Origin: Antedon bifida
Taxonomy: Eukaryota > Echinodermata > Crinoidea > Comatulida > Antedonidae
DNA: 64,000 bases
Assembly: GCA_963402885.1 (NCBI GenBank)
Contig: OY727093.1
Location: 5,281,501 to 5,345,500 of the forward strand
Direction of reading: 5' to 3'
The notes beneath the pieces were generated by a model. That model ran no database searches. It was not told the DNA's origin and worked only from the letters and a program-made list of their open reading frames with translations. Position 1 is the first letter of the stretch. Each line of letters starts with the position of its first letter. Both the position numbers and the translations under genes were made by a program. This document shows, one piece after another, positions 1 to 12,800 of this stretch.

Positions 1-847
1 TTTCACTCTTGACGAGAAAATAAATGTTTACTTTTATGTAGGCATACAGCATCACAAATGCTAATAAACCAATTCATGTATTATAGTATTATAGATTTAA
101 GAAATCTGCAGGTTGTCGACCAAACGTCACTTAAGGTAAATAAAAATACGTTATCTTGGTTCGCCCTCGCACAATAGTACCGGTAACAATTTTAATGAAT
201 TGGCGTCTAGATTTGTATATTGTATTTGTATTTATACATTCAAATGTTGGTGTGTAGATTGTTAGGCCTTGATATGAGATGATACACTTTAAATGGTTTT
301 CCCACTTTTCTAAGTAACAGTATTCAATATATATTAAAAGCTCACGGTTATTCCCCGTCAATTCCACCTTCTTCGTAGCTAACTGTAGCTGAATTTTTTT
401 ATTTATGTAATGGTGGTATAGTTTAAATCAAGTTCCAACCCCAACATAAAATGATTGACTAGTTATGCAAGATTTATAGATCTTACGCCTTCAGACGATT
501 TTGACTGCCAACTAAAAAGTTATTTACTACAAGTATTGTATTTCCGGTTATTCTCTGTCCGCTGATTGGGTAAATATCTTATGAATAATAATTAAGTACG
601 CCACTATTGAGAACCACGCCTACTTAGATTGTGTAATTTTCTCTCATTTTTCTGTTACTTCATCTTTCATGATTTGCATTTGATTTATTCTTGGTATGAG
701 CCCACGGCTGGTTTTCAAAAGTGTGTAAACAGTGATTACTCGTCATATTATATTAAGCGGTGAGGAGACCCTTAAGAGCATAACTTCAAGCTTGCGCGTC
801 GTAAGCTTTCGTCACATCGAGTTGTGTAACGCGTTAGAACAATCGCA
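1..847. other. Upstream region of the LDLa-EGF gene, no gene seen
   Basis: No coding exon with credible splice signals or recognisable protein was found here. The last 100 bases or so before the first ATG must hold the 5' leader of the gene starting at 848. An AT-rich TATATTAAG-like stretch near 750 could serve as a core promoter, but this is weak. Confidence 0.3.
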
Positions 848-3800
848 ATGGACTACAGTTATGCATATTTTTATGTTCCATGTCTTCTATCGTTAATATT
901 TTGTCATATTACAGAGTGCATGCGAATACCATGGCGAAATGGAGGCTCGGATTTGATTCTACAGGTAAGTGCTACATATTATCATATTATAGTACTGCAG
1001 TGTTAAATTCTTGATACACTTTGTTACAGCAATATTTTCTATTGAGACAATTTGTACATTAAAACCACTTTACAGCTGTTTTATATCTACCTCCAGCCAT
1101 CCATATTTGAAACTAACTTAATATGCATTAGTTCAATACACAATTGATCATCTTAACCATCTCAATAAACTTTTCATGCCATCATTAAGGCAGGATTTAT
1201 TTTTGTAGGTTTTTATATTGATATTAATCCTATGTAATCTGCAATATATTCTAATACTTGTCAAAAAAGATAGATTCTTAAGAATTTTCTATAATCTATT
1301 GTGAAACATATGATGAAAAAAATGATAATTTTGTATTTCTTGGTGATATATCTGTCATGGAAGATAATTAAACTTTTTTTTTTATTATTTAATTGCACTT
1401 ACAAAAAAATGTGTATACTTTTCTAAATTGATCAAATCTATATATAGATGTATGGCAAATCAACTAGGTATTGATTGCCCTTTCTATCAAAATCGATTAC
1501 GATACGAGACGAAGAGCCTACGTGTAGGATACAACGGTCACGCTTTGGTGCACGTGCGTGTCTGACAATGTTCGCCCCTTATCATCTTCAACACATTTGA
1601 GTGTTTTTGATAATTAATTTTGCAATTATAGGTCTACACACAAACATTATTATTTGCATGTTATTTTTTCCAACGGACAATGATTAGTTCATAACACCGT
1701 ATAACAAAATACAATAGCGCAAAAATACAAAAATAATAATATTGAAGAAAATATGGCTTTTCTAAAAAAAAAATGTCCACCATTTATATTATATAACAAC
1801 TGAATGAAAACTGTAAATTGTATTGCTAAGTTATAATATTTATTGTATATATTTGTTGTTTTTTTATATAATATTTGTTAAAGAATCTACTACTAGCTTT
1901 TACAAATAACAGAAATATTTCAATTAACATTAACAACATACAGTAGGCCTACAACACGTTTAAGAAAGAGACGGAATTTTAAATACATTCCTTTTGCTTG
2001 TAAATATAAGTCCTGACAAATAACACGTGATCTTGTAATAAGTCGAACAGTTGCCTGTATTTTGTTTGCATGCCTATCTTCCCACAATCTTACTACATAA
2101 ACACCAATAAATTTGAGCAATTTGTATAATAAGTTATTGCTTTTCAGATAAAATCTAAAATTAATATGTCGCCACCGTTCCCTTTTGTCGTATGCCCCGA
2201 GAACTTTATGTATTGTTTTACTTTTGGCGTAATTGTTAACCAAGACAAATTCCGAGTTGTGGAAACAGAGACAAAATTGCCAAAGGCAAAGAGCATGTGT
2301 CTTGACTGGTCAAAATGTGGCTTGTATTATTTGCAATTGCCAAATTTGAACATTTGACCTATTTTGTGGCATACATACCCCGGGTCATGACCTAGACGTA
2401 GGGCAGATTTGAACATCAAGGTAGCCATGTGTTTAACTAATGTACACCCCTATTGCGAAGGCCGCAACCCCCTCTATTTGGGAACAATCTTTACTCTGTT
2501 GTGAGAGCCTCTCCCCTTTTCGTTGGGAACAGGTTACCCGGGCATTAGCCTACGCGGATTCCAACCTTCCAATTGTCAGGGAACAGTATTCAGTTAAGCA
2601 TCCAGCTTCTGTATTGGTTAGTTTTAAAAAAAATTCCCCTTTTCAGTTTAATTGGGCTTAGAAAATAAATATAGCTTTCAATATTTGTCAAAGCTTTAAA
2701 CAAAACTATTCATTGTAATTAAATGATAAGACGTTTCACGTATCCAAAATTAAGTACCCATTTATTGTCCTGAATATAGAGACCGTCTGAGAAAGGTCTT
2801 GTTTAATTTTGCTTTTTCAAAAAGATAATAAACAGTACTTCCAGTCGTTTGTTTATACTGGCTCCAAATCCAGCATGTGAAAATTTCCGTCGCTTTTTCA
2901 AAAGTGTTCACTAGCGAACATTTCGCCAGTATCAACACACAAGATGTAGGCCTACTTAGGCGGAAAACTTTCTTTTTCTGAGTGACGTCACTGATACTGG
3001 CGAAACGTTCGCAGGTTGTGTAAGCCCTGAGATGTGGTTCAGTACGGTAAGAATCCCCGCATTTTGTTCAGACCAATACAAGGGTTATTTCAGGTTGTAA
3101 AATCGATCTCTTGAACAGCAATCATGATGTATCCTACTTTTTTTCAATTTGCATACAAACGACCGACAAGAATAAACACAGAACTACCAATGACGTAGGT
3201 TGTGTATATCCATACAATAAATAATAAAACCTGGGGGAAGTGTCATCCCTACAAAAAAAGGTTGAAATGAGTGACTTAGGAGTTAAAGTAGGATTGTAGC
3301 CCTAGTTCAGAGTGTTGCAAAACTTATTTTCACTGGCTCTCGGCAAAAATAAGATATAAGACATAGGCCTAAGTCATAAGATAATTTTATTATCTCCAAA
3401 TTACAAGAGCTTGCAGTCAAAAATTATATTAAAAATTGCAGATATAAAAATAGAAAAACTTCAAAAGTTAACCTTTTGTGATCTTTGCCGTAACTAACAA
3501 CAACTAATACACATTCAACTGTACTCCCCATCCACTTTTAAAATATACCAGCGTCCAACAAGCAATATCAAACTCGCCCGCTTATTTCTCATTAATTTCT
3601 CTTTTGCTTCATCTTATCTTAAATAATACTTTTCTCAAAACAATTATCTTTTCAAGTAATTCTGTGTCTTTGAAAGCAGGTTTTGTATGATCAGGGTAAT
3701 AAAATGTACTTTTTATTAACAGATCAAATTTTGTTGAGAAAGTGCAATCGTAAATTGTAGAAAACTGTTTCAGATTAATGAGATATATAATATACTATTA

Positions 3801-6800
3801 ATTATATATCATCTTATTGTTGTTGTTCTTACAGAACAAAATTAGAAAACGTTTTCGATATTTATTTGTGGTCTCCACACACAATTTAACACACAAAATA
3901 TAGACACTTTTATCTATTCAACATCCCAACCAATATACTGTAGGCCTAACAACAGTAAAAGAACACTTGATGGATTAGACTAAGTGGATTATACAACATT
4001 TTAACATAAAAGCAACATTTTATAGATTTTTAAAGCAACAGTTTATAGATTTTTAACTTTCCATATTTTCATAAACCAAAAGTTTTGCAAATGTACATGA
4101 TTTTTTTAGATTGTACCTACTCTGAATTTTTAACTTTTATACAATCAGAATTTTTAACTTTTATACAATCAGAATTTTTAACTTTTATACAATCAGAATG
4201 TTCAGACAGAAATTGTATTTTTAAAACACTTTTATTAACATTTTATTATAGCATATTTTTCTATGTATTTTTCTAAATTTGTTTAATGTCGGTTTTATTG
4301 TATCGTCCTAGTTGACAGGGGCTGGTCAAGCACATCACAAGATGACAGTTTTATTACTTTTGCTTTTTCGCTACTCCCCTGTTATACTTATATGTTTCTT
4401 TTTTGTTATGTAGAAAGATTGAAAATAAAATAAAATACAAAACATATACTATCAAACTTTTTTTTAATACCTTGTCAAATAAAAAGTTAGAAGGATTGAT
4501 AGAAAATGAATGTCAATCCCAAAGTTTTTTGGAGAAGATCCCCTCATTCGAAATAAAAATGTAAAATATGGGATGCTCCAGGCGTCTATAACTATTATTA
4601 AACCACAAATAATATTTCTGATTTTAAAATATAAAAATAAAGCATGGGACGTGTTCATTGACGTTGGTGTATTCAAAATAAAGCATGGGACGTGTTCATG
4701 GACGTTGATGTATTCTTTAGGTTAGGATAACATTTATTCCCACGTATAGTTTAAACGCATTGTTTTACATGCCACATAACAACGGCGAGACAAAATGGAA
4801 ATGTGGACATCTCCATCAGTCTGATCTTTAGAAGTCACAGACTGCACTGTTTAAATACCATGATCGTTATGAAAACGTCCAAAATGATTCATCAAGTTGA
4901 AGCAAGTACATAGCAAATTATATAGCTGAGCACTTAACCGCGCGGCAGGGTAGCGGTTGTTAAAAAATATAAGCGACTGCGCTGCGTGCTGGTCTGGTAA
5001 TGAAAACGATTCACGTCGCCGCCATTATCTACCATTTAACCACCCGGGCAGCAGTGTCAACCAAGGCTGGAGGGATTGCCCACCATGTCTTACCCAGTCT
5101 ATGATGGTTTTATCTTTGATATGTTTTTCTGATTCTAATTAATAGACGTTTTAAGCATGCTGGGTTCTTGTATATGAGCTGAATTATGTCGAAATCCTAA
5201 GTCTAAATCGCGGCCTGAATATCGAAAGTACACGGACGTAAAAAGTCTATTTTTAAAAGGGGATCGTAAATTATATATTATTAATATGCAATATCGAGCA
5301 CAGTACACGTTAAAACAACATATTAAACTGTTATGTTTCACATTGCATCATCAACGATGCAGCAAGCCAATTGTAAAATTAATTATTTTTAGAATGGGTG
5401 TTTGAAAAAAATACACTTTTTACCTAATACTGTAATTAGTTCATCGCAATAAATGCAATGCATAATTAAGCTTTTCTGATAGTTTTACGTAACTATGCTA
5501 ATTTTTATTATTTTCATGATCAAGGGGCCATTTTAAATATAAATACGCTGATACATAAGTCGTTTACATTCATGTGACCCCACCTCCGCTTTTTGAACTT
5601 TATTGTGAGATTTAAATGTACAGAAAATTCATCAAATATATTAGTGTCCAGTCTGTATTATTCTTACCTTCGACCCATGTCGAGACTGTTTGATTGTTTC
5701 TTTGGTTGTTCATGTCAATTTATGTTTATTGCAATTGTTTGTGAGTATAACCCCCTTGGAACAGAGTCATTTATTTCTTAGTTCAATATCCTCATATCCC
5801 CAAATTCGGGTCAGTAAAAATGGTAGTGTTTATCGATATTGCATCTTACCAATGAATCAAAGTGCCAATGAAGGAAAGCTATAATAATATACAGTGGTTA
5901 TTATGGGCTTTGAGGTGAGGATCTGTGACTATGGTGCAAATGGATCGTCCGCCGACTTCAGACGTTTTGAAGCTCATCAACTTGTCATCAAACACTATCA
6001 TATAAAGCTAAAAATCTTTGATTGTTGGTATTTCCAATGTATTGAATTTTGGTGTTAGGTCCTGATTTTTGAAGACTCTGTTTTAACGAAAACTAATTTC
6101 AAGCTAGGTTCATCTACAGGTTAATAGGGTTTTCCACTCCCTTTGGCTAGCTTTAATCGATCTGACAGTGGTATCTATAATCAGAATGGCGTTAAAGCTA
6201 CGTTCACGCTGAGCCCGAATTCGGTCCGATGACCGGAGAAAATTACGTTACGTAGGCCTATACATTTTGTACGGAATGCGTTAGTATGAACGGTTCTATT
6301 CTTTAAAACTACATCCATTCTTCACGATTTGTTTTATCCAGATCTGAAATCCAAGCTTAGTGTGAACGTAGCTTTAGTGTGAACAGAACAACTAATGTAT
6401 ATATTCAAACTCGGGGAGTTTTAAATTAAACAGTCTTACAAAAATGTACATTTTATGGAGATTGTATTTATTAAAATAATATGTGTTTATTTTGTACTAT
6501 ACTAAATTTGTAAAGATAACGTGTACCATAAAAAGCCAATTACGATATAGAATAGAAGTCGGATATGTTTACGTAACGTACAAGTTTATTAATATAATCT
6601 GTTTAAGTGATGCCTTGGTGATGACATTTGTTGTAAATCTTCACTTGCTGTTTATTTAACATCACACGTTAATAAAGATCCATCCAATTTCAAGCAAACG
6701 TCGTCACAATCACCTGTATATTTAGATCTGACATTTAACAACTTTAACACACGTTGAATATTCATATTGCAGTTAGTATAGGCCTAATGGTACTGTATCT

Positions 6801-9800
6801 TCGTACTGTCTGTTGATCCTTTAAAGTTTGTGGTAACCTTTGACAGGGTCCTAATTCGTGGAAATTAGAATGTTCATATCAGTATAATGTCGACTGTCTA
6901 TTGATCCTTTGTGATGTTTGTAGTGACATTTAACAAGGTCTCAATTCACACAATTTGAATGTTCATATTAGTAGGCCTATGTTGACTGTCTACTGATCCT
7001 TTGTGAGGTTTATGACGACTTGCCTTCTAGGTCCTAATTCACACACAATTTAAATGTTAGTAGGACTAATTAGTATAATGTCGACTGCCTATTGATCCTT
7101 CGTGAGGTTTGTGGCAACTTCTGACAAAGTCCTAATTCACACAATTTGAATGTTCATACACCTGCCTATTAGTATAATGAGGACTGTCTATTGATCCTTT
7201 GTGAAGTTTCTGACGACTTCTGATAGGGTCATAATCCACACAATGTTAATGTTCATGTTAGTATAATCTCGACTGTCTATTGATCCTTCGTGTAATTTGT
7301 GACTACTTCTGACAAGGTCCTAATTCACACAATTTTAAGTATGTCTTGACCCTTTCTAGTACTCATTAATTTAAGTCTACAATTCTGATCTTGAAATGGA
7401 GCGTGCAGCAAAAAAATAACGAACAACCGTAGGCCTACCAACTCTATCCCACCATGTTTATCGGTCAGTTTCCACACGGGTTGCGTTCCCCTTGTAAATC
7501 CGGGATTGTCCAGCATGAAACCACTCACGCAATACAGACCACAGACAGTGATACACAATTGATTTAAACCGATAGTAATTATTCAATGAAACATCACCAC
7601 AGTGTTATTACATTATTTTGAGCTATAATGTGACAAGTTCGCCTGTACTTTTCAATAAACTGTGTGGGCAGGTATCCAAAAATATTAGCACGCGGGTGTA
7701 TCTGCTAATTATTTAAGGTTCCTCACGTTATTTTTTGTTTACTTGTTAATGTTTAACTTGAGCATGGATGAATTAGCTTTCAATTATATTTAGACTATAT
7801 CATACATTCTAATAAAATATAAATTAGTTTCCATATTATTTTGGATTATTTATTAATTCGGAATATTAATTATACCATTATTCAGATGTTGATTGCATTG
7901 TCCTACGGTACGAACGAAGATGATATTTATTTAAACCAGGGAAGAATGAAATTCACTTTCCCTAATTTAGACTAGGATGGATCGGTTATTGTACACAACC
8001 GTTTTACATTGTATCTGCCTATATTAATGTGATTAATATACCATTACATTTTAAAATGTTCACATAAAAAAAATTCATTTCAATGTATGGTGAACTAACT
8101 TTTGGCAATTTAGGCCTATGTGTTTTAATTTATTAGTTGATAGACGGGACTATGACCGTGTTTACATGCCGGATTGTATTTCGCTATTTTATTTCGGTAT
8201 TTTATTTATGGTTTAAGGGTTTAAGCCTTATTAGTCTGGGTTCCAGACGGAGTTTTGACTTAATATTGCCAAACAGATAAATATTTTGGCACATATGGCG
8301 TTTCATACGTACTGCTTGAAATTTTTAAAAATTAATTTTGAAAAAGACAATAAATACAGATTTAGGGCAAGTCTAAAGCCTTATATGTACTAGCCTTATT
8401 TCGTTTTTTCGAACTACCAAGGTTTATAGGCCTTTTTATTTTTACTTTTTGAAACTCTGGAATCATTGCGTACGCACGCGGCTTGTCAAAGAACTTATTT
8501 TTCTAGTCTAATATTCTAATATAAACAGCAGTAAAGTCTAGAAATATTAAACAAACGATCATGTGATTATACAACATCAAAAAACCGAAAAGACGGTGTT
8601 TAGAATAAGGTACGCACTCTCTTTAGAAGGCCATAGTGTTACGACTTTGTCACAATACATTTACATTTAAAGATCGTATAATTGAAAGACATTTCCAATA
8701 TGCTATAGTTTTTTTTATTTTCTGTACAACTGAGGTGGGTTAATTGGGAGAAAAAAGAGAGAGTCTAATGAAAGAGGTTTTCACCTGTTCTTCTTTTTTA
8801 CCGTCATATTTATTTACTGATCCGAACGTAACACTAAGCCCGAATTCGGTCCAGTGATAGGATAAAACTCTCTCACCTTTGAGTTTAGTGTGAACTGTGA
8901 ATGGTTTTATTAGACACTACAGCTATTTTGCACGATTGTTTTTACACCCGATTCTAGTGCTGTAACTCAACCCGACAATATTTGTCCAGGGAAAAATCGG
9001 TAATACAACATCTCATGGTGTAGACCTATACTGGTGTATGTATCTTGTAAGGTTAAGTCATGGACCTGGTTAAGTTAAGGGTTAGATTATGGTCTATGAA
9101 ACTAAGGCAATCTAACAACAGGACACTGAGCTCACCTTGCCAAGATAGAAACTCGTAACAGTTCTTTGATCTTTATGTCTGGCTGCGACAAATACCAACT
9201 GTACTGTACATATTGTCTGCGGCGCGCGGTGTTAGGGGGTGTGGAACTGATCGTGTCGCAGCCACAGATAAACCCTTTGATCTCCAGAGCTCAGTATCCT
9301 GTTGTTAGATTGCCTTGATAAAACTAGGCGATACATTTTAAACACATGTGATGGTGTATTAGATAATTTTCATACGATACTGGAGAAATTTAGATACAGT
9401 TCTATTCTTTATCCGGGCTCAGTGTGAACGTAGCCTTAATGTATTATTAATTATCTAAATTTGTATCTCTACAGCGTTTTCCACTTCCGCTACAGACGTT
9501 TCGTTGTCTAGATGGTCAACTAATTGATGTTGAAAATGTATGTGATGGCTATAGGCATTGCTTAGACGATGAATTATGGTGTTCAGGTACGACTTGGTTT
9601 GTTTGTTTACACGATAATAATCAATGTAACACTTCTTACGCTATTAACCACTGTAGCATTGTGAAAAACAATGCATTTTCAATTAAATGAATCGAATATA
9701 TGAGAATTTCATCCACCCACGTTCTTAATAAAACACAGTTGCTCTACTTAACTATATTAGCCGCCTGGTATAATAAGATCATACGTTATTGTTAACTACG

Positions 9801-12800
9801 TCAATACAATCCTTCTCTAATTGATAATAATAATAATAATAATAATTATACCACATTTATATAGCGCCCTTTTCATGAATAAACATGCTAAAATGCATGC
9901 TTATTAATCACTGTCGCTTTGTGGTTAAATGCGTTAAAATTGTATTTTTGTGTTCAACTTTATTTTCCCAATATAGGCCTATTGAAACGATTTCATTTTT
10001 TTCATTCATTCATTCATATTTTCCAAATAACATTTTGTGAGGAAGCTAAATAGTAGGGGCCTATATCGTAGAGGTATAACATGCTTCAATTATTTGAAAT
10101 ACAGAAATTGGTTAGGCCTATTAATTACATAAATGTGAAACCTCTCATCGCCGGGATCACCCTTATTATTTATTTGCCATCAAACTTTGTTTATATACTG
10201 TGTACACTGTCACTCTTATGCTAAATTTTTATATTAAATATATGTCATTCATCGGTAATGTCATCATTAAGTCATGTGGATCAATATGTTAGTAAAAAAA
10301 CGTAGAGTTTGTTTGAAAGGTGATTTAAATACGCTTACTTGCCAATCTGGAATGATCATGAATCAAGACATTGTACAGTAAAACGTATATGATTCACCTC
10401 TGGGACCGTGAAAATGAGGCCTAGGCCTATATTAAGTCATATATTATATATTATAATTAAAATACTCTGCGACTTCGATTTTTTTGTTTAGTTGACCGTG
10501 TCAAGAAAATTAAATAATGAAATTCGACTATTCAAATTATGTGAACATACACATTAATTTTATTTATATTAAGCTGATCTGTGGCTAACGATTGTTTCCA
10601 GTTATGTTCTTATATTTTAGATATATAGGCATATAATTATGTTTAATGGGTATCGCCCGGTAGGCTATACGTCGTTTAAAGTTAATAATTGGTTCATTAT
10701 ACATAGGCCTACATAGGCAGGTTCGTTTAATCACTCGTAACACTTCAATCCATTTGTTATATTGACTATTATTGTAAACTTAAAGACCCCTTCCCTGCAA
10801 TTTTGGACGTTTTTTGGAAAATAATACATATATATCACTTTAAAAACATTAAACCATGTCATTCCTTGTCTTAAATGTACGTTTTATGGTAAATTATGAT
10901 AAAAAGTGAGAAACAATGCACTACCTAAGTAGCTCGCGGCGATCGACCTCTCGTGGACGGTCTTAGGCCTAGCCTAGCTAGGCTTAGTTTTGTAGGCCTA
11001 GCTGGTAAACATCGGTAACGTACGAACATCGTACGCTAGCTATATACCTAGCCTGACGTTGTATAGTTGCTGCATTAATTGTATTTCTATTTTTGCAACA
11101 CTCCGTTGATATAAATTGGGGAAAGCCCGGTATTTTCGCTGAAAAGTTAGGAGTCTTCCATTTGTTTTGGCCTCACGATCGATCGAAAAGTGGGCGAATT
11201 ACAGGTGAAAAACAAAAATATCAATCCGCGCGCAATGCATTTTGGGATTTATAGCGGGCCGCTATAATTATTAGAATCGACTTATTTTTCACATTTTTAA
11301 CCGTTTAAAGACGAAAAAAGTTATCGCAATAGGACCATATAGTATTATTTTTACATTAAATATAGTTTGTGATCTTAAATTAGATCTAAAAAACGTAGGG
11401 AATGGGGCTTTAATTACCGCAGAATGATATATTTACGAAATAAAATGAAATATTTAAGCGCTGCATACCTAAGAAACGGTCCTTTTTTAAAGTACTGCCA
11501 ATGATTTATTATATTGCTTGTAAATACTGTTAGTTTCGTTAGTTACTTACTTGTTTTCCAACATATTCTTTTGTTTCTGAACCTTACCGCCACCGATTCA
11601 AAGGTCAATGAATGGTCAACAAATAAATTAAAAGTAATGAAATGTCATGTTTATTCTTTATTCAAAAATTGGATTTTTAAAATTGTCTGCCTTTTTGTAA
11701 TTTTTGAAATACACACACGAAATGTCACTAAATCATTTTTTTTTACATAATTCCATATAAAGTTACATGGACTTTTTTTTAAAGTGTGTCTTTTTAATAA
11801 TTAGCTTGTAGTGTTGGAACAAAGGATGGTGCATTATCTTGTGAAATAGACGGACAACCGACGTGTGTTGAAACCGTTCAGGTGAGAACTTAGGGGAATT
11901 TATTAGATTGTAGTTAGGCCTAGCAGGGAGTTGTACAATGTTTTACAACTTCCTGGACGCGATATTTCTTTTCGTACATAAGTTGGGGACCCCTCATGAA
12001 ACGTCACAAAATAAATGAATATCCATTAGTCATATGTGTGACGTAAGAATTAAGCTAACTACAATTCACTCATGCCAACTCTTCATATCGAGCCGTCGTG
12101 TAGTCGAGTGAATTAGACTATGAACTTTATATGTCGATGTATGGGGGTAGAATACCATGAGCAACTTCTTTTTACTTTATAGGGAGAGAGAGAGATTATT
12201 TAGAAGGTTAGGTTTAGTTATTTATGAAGTAGTTTGGCTATCTTTCACTTAAGGGGTCCCCAACTTATGTACGAAAAATAACATCGCTCCCTAGGATTAC
12301 TAGTCAGGGTGCCTACAGGTCACATATTGCTACACCTCTCCTTCGTTGTGTTTTGACGATAAATATTTAATGTTTTCCTATCCTATTTTAACACACTATC
12401 AATGTACTTTGCTATACTATTCATTACCCATTATCCCATTTACAATCAAATCAATCAATCGGGCGCGCCCGAACCCTTGATCAAAGCTCTCCACGTGTGC
12501 CCGTCTGCCATCGTCTGCCTTAGCTCTTCCATTGTGAGATCTGTGTCATTTTCCAACTGGGTGACATCATTAGTCTTCCTGCCTCTCGGTGTCCATGATT
12601 GGGCTTCCATTTACAATAAAACGTATACAATTATTACAATTCTGATTACTTGGGCTTATATAAAATGCCAATAAAACAACTGTGATAATATCTAAAGTCT
12701 ATACATTCCCCACGGGAACAAAATCCCAGTTTAATGCGTTGCTTATGTGATGTGTTTTTGACCATCAGGTTGATTACTTGGTTATTAATTACAAAGTGCA

